DNA from: Desulfobacterium sp.
Lineage (GTDB): Bacteria > Desulfobacterota > Desulfobacteria > Desulfobacterales > Desulfobacteraceae
Assembly: GCA_030145245.1 (NCBI GenBank)
Contig: JAQYWC010000017.1
Coordinates: 1 to 64,000, forward strand
Direction: 5' to 3'
DNA: 64,000 bases
Shown here one piece after another: positions 63,118 to 64,000 of this stretch (the first letter of the stretch is position 1; each line of letters starts with the position of its first letter). Under the pieces are notes generated by a model. The model was given only the letters and a program-made list of their open reading frames with translations, had not been told where the DNA came from and did no database searches. Made by a program: the position numbers and the translations under genes.

Positions 63118-64000
63118 ATGCAGAGGGAACAGCTGATAACCAAACTAAAAAAAAATCCTGACAAGATATGGGACATTATTGTGATCGGGGGAGGTGCAAC
63201 AGGACTTGGCGTTGCCGTGGATGCGGCGTCCAGGGGGTATTCGACGGTTCTGCTGGAACAATCGGATTTTGCCAAGGGGACATCCAGCAGGAGTACGAAA
63301 CTGGTTCATGGCGGTGTGCGATATCTTGCCCAGGGAGATATCTCACTTGTGCTGGAAGCGTTGCATGAAAGGGGGTTGTTACGCCAGAACGCGCCCCATC
63401 TGGTTAAGAATCAAGCGTTCATCATTCCGAGTTATGACTGGTGGCAAGGCCCTTTTTATAATATCGGGATGAAAGTGTATGACATGATGGCCGGTAAACT
63501 GGGGCTTGGCCCATCGGAAAAAATATCCAAGGAAAAAACCCTGACAGCCATTCCCAACTTGAGTGAAAAACAACTCAATGGCGGCGTGATGTACTATGAC
63601 GGTCAGTTTGATGACGCCCGCCTGGCTGTCAACCTGGCGCAAACTGCCGTAGAGAATGGGGGAATTACTCTCAATTACATGAAGGTGACGGGTTTACTCA
63701 AAGATGAACAGGCGCTGATATGCGGCGTCCATGTAACAGATGTGGAAACCCATGACCGGTATACCCTTAAATCCCGGGTTGTCATAAACGCCACGGGTGT
63801 GTTTGTCGATGATATCCTGCAGATGAATGACCCTGATGCCCCAAAAATAGTCCGGCCCAGTCAAGGGGTTCATATTGTCCTTGATAAGTCTTTCCTCCAA
63901 AGTAAAACCGCGATTATGATTCCTAAAACCTCGGACCAGAGGGTCCTGTTTGCGGTCCCCTGGCATGACAAAGTGGTTGTGGGTACCACCGATACGCCCC
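63118..64000 (+). CDS. glpD: FAD-dependent glycerol-3-phosphate dehydrogenase (partial at window end)
   Basis: At least 294 codons, open to the right. The FAD-binding start is WDIIVIGGGATGLGVAVDAASRGYSTVLLEQSDFAKGTSSRSTKLVHGGVRYL (seen in part as DIIVIGGGATGLGVAVDAAS and GTSSRSTKLVHGGVRYL), typical of GlpD/GlpA. Further family features are VVINATGVFVDD and, at the edge, VVVGTTDTP. The enzyme oxidises sn-glycerol 3-phosphate to dihydroxyacetone phosphate and passes electrons to quinone. The ATG at 63118 follows AAAGGGGG. The rest of the gene, and whether glpB/glpC-like partners follow, lies outside the window. Confidence 0.92.
   Translation, partial: MQREQLITKLKKNPDKIWDIIVIGGGATGLGVAVDAASRGYSTVLLEQSDFAKGTSSRSTKLVHGGVRYLAQGDISLVLEALHERGLLRQNAPHLVKNQAFIIPSYDWWQGPFYNIGMKVYDMMAGKLGLGPSEKISKEKTLTAIPNLSEKQLNGGVMYYDGQFDDARLAVNLAQTAVENGGITLNYMKVTGLLKDEQALICGVHVTDVETHDRYTLKSRVVINATGVFVDDILQMNDPDAPKIVRPSQGVHIVLDKSFLQSKTAIMIPKTSDQRVLFAVPWHDKVVVGTTDTP

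Overview
The window looks like chromosomal DNA of a strictly anaerobic, metabolically versatile deltaproteobacterium, most like the Desulfobacteraceae (large-genome sulfate reducers such as Desulfobacterium/Desulforapulum). This is inferred from gene content, not from a marker gene: many multi-domain hybrid sensor kinases, c-di-GMP enzymes, PEP-CTERM and dockerin-type surface proteins, an iron-dependent alcohol dehydrogenase, polyferredoxin-like and nitrogenase-like proteins, and a high share of transporters with periplasmic binding proteins. There is no rRNA or tRNA gene, no CRISPR array, no intact insertion sequence and no replication gene that I can see.

Layout. 1-4.65 kb: a hybrid kinase and a REC-GGDEF-EAL regulator bounded on both sides by the same short repeat (core AAGTCTGACCCC). 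4.9-5.9 kb: a GAF-like diguanylate cyclase. 6.3-9.5 kb: a surface-protein cluster (cohesin-like/dockerin protein, two PEP-CTERM proteins, an unrecognised secreted protein with a calcium-loop tail) behind a good sigma-54 promoter. 9.5-14.1 kb: a BvgS-like hybrid kinase overlapping a REC-GGDEF regulator. 14.3-17.7 kb: a kinase / lipoprotein / sigma-54-type regulator operon with the layout of glrK-qseG-glrR, but with an altered GAFTGA loop. 17.8-19.6 kb: cell-envelope proteins, one with eight ~23-residue repeats. 20-23.8 kb: SBF-like transporter, antiporter-USP fusion, phosphodiesterase. 23.8-27.6 kb: hybrid kinase overlapping an iron alcohol dehydrogenase gene, then a solute-binding protein. 27.7-31.0 kb: two regulator/transporter pairs, each divergent with a palindrome between (PACE/LysR, CGNR/AzlCD). 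31.1-33.8 kb: binding protein, NSS symporter and its tiny MetS-type subunit. 33.8-38.4 kb: PhnD-like binding protein with two tandem chemoreceptors. 38.9-41.8 kb: ferredoxin-type protein, GlxA-type regulator, and a queuosine-precursor transporter behind a preQ1-I riboswitch. 42.1-44.9 kb: Cache/PAS histidine kinase.

45.0-53.3 kb is the most unusual part: a single-chain fusion of a NifH-like ATPase with a NifD-like subunit, overlapped by a NifK-like gene and followed on the same strand by a complete Liv-type ABC importer (binding protein, two permeases, two ATPases). Key P-cluster cysteines are kept, but the residue at the FeMo-co histidine position is not His, so this is a nitrogenase-like reductase rather than a nitrogenase. 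A plausible model is import of a small organic substrate by the ABC system and its reduction by the fused enzyme.

53.3-64 kb: a YkgJ-type cysteine-cluster protein, GNAT acetyltransferase, a truncated LysE exporter abutting a cyclase-family hydrolase, an HD-domain phosphohydrolase, an RND efflux pair, then a stretch of decaying gene fragments (ankyrin, WD40, A-type flavoprotein) before a glycerol-3-phosphate dehydrogenase gene that runs off the window.
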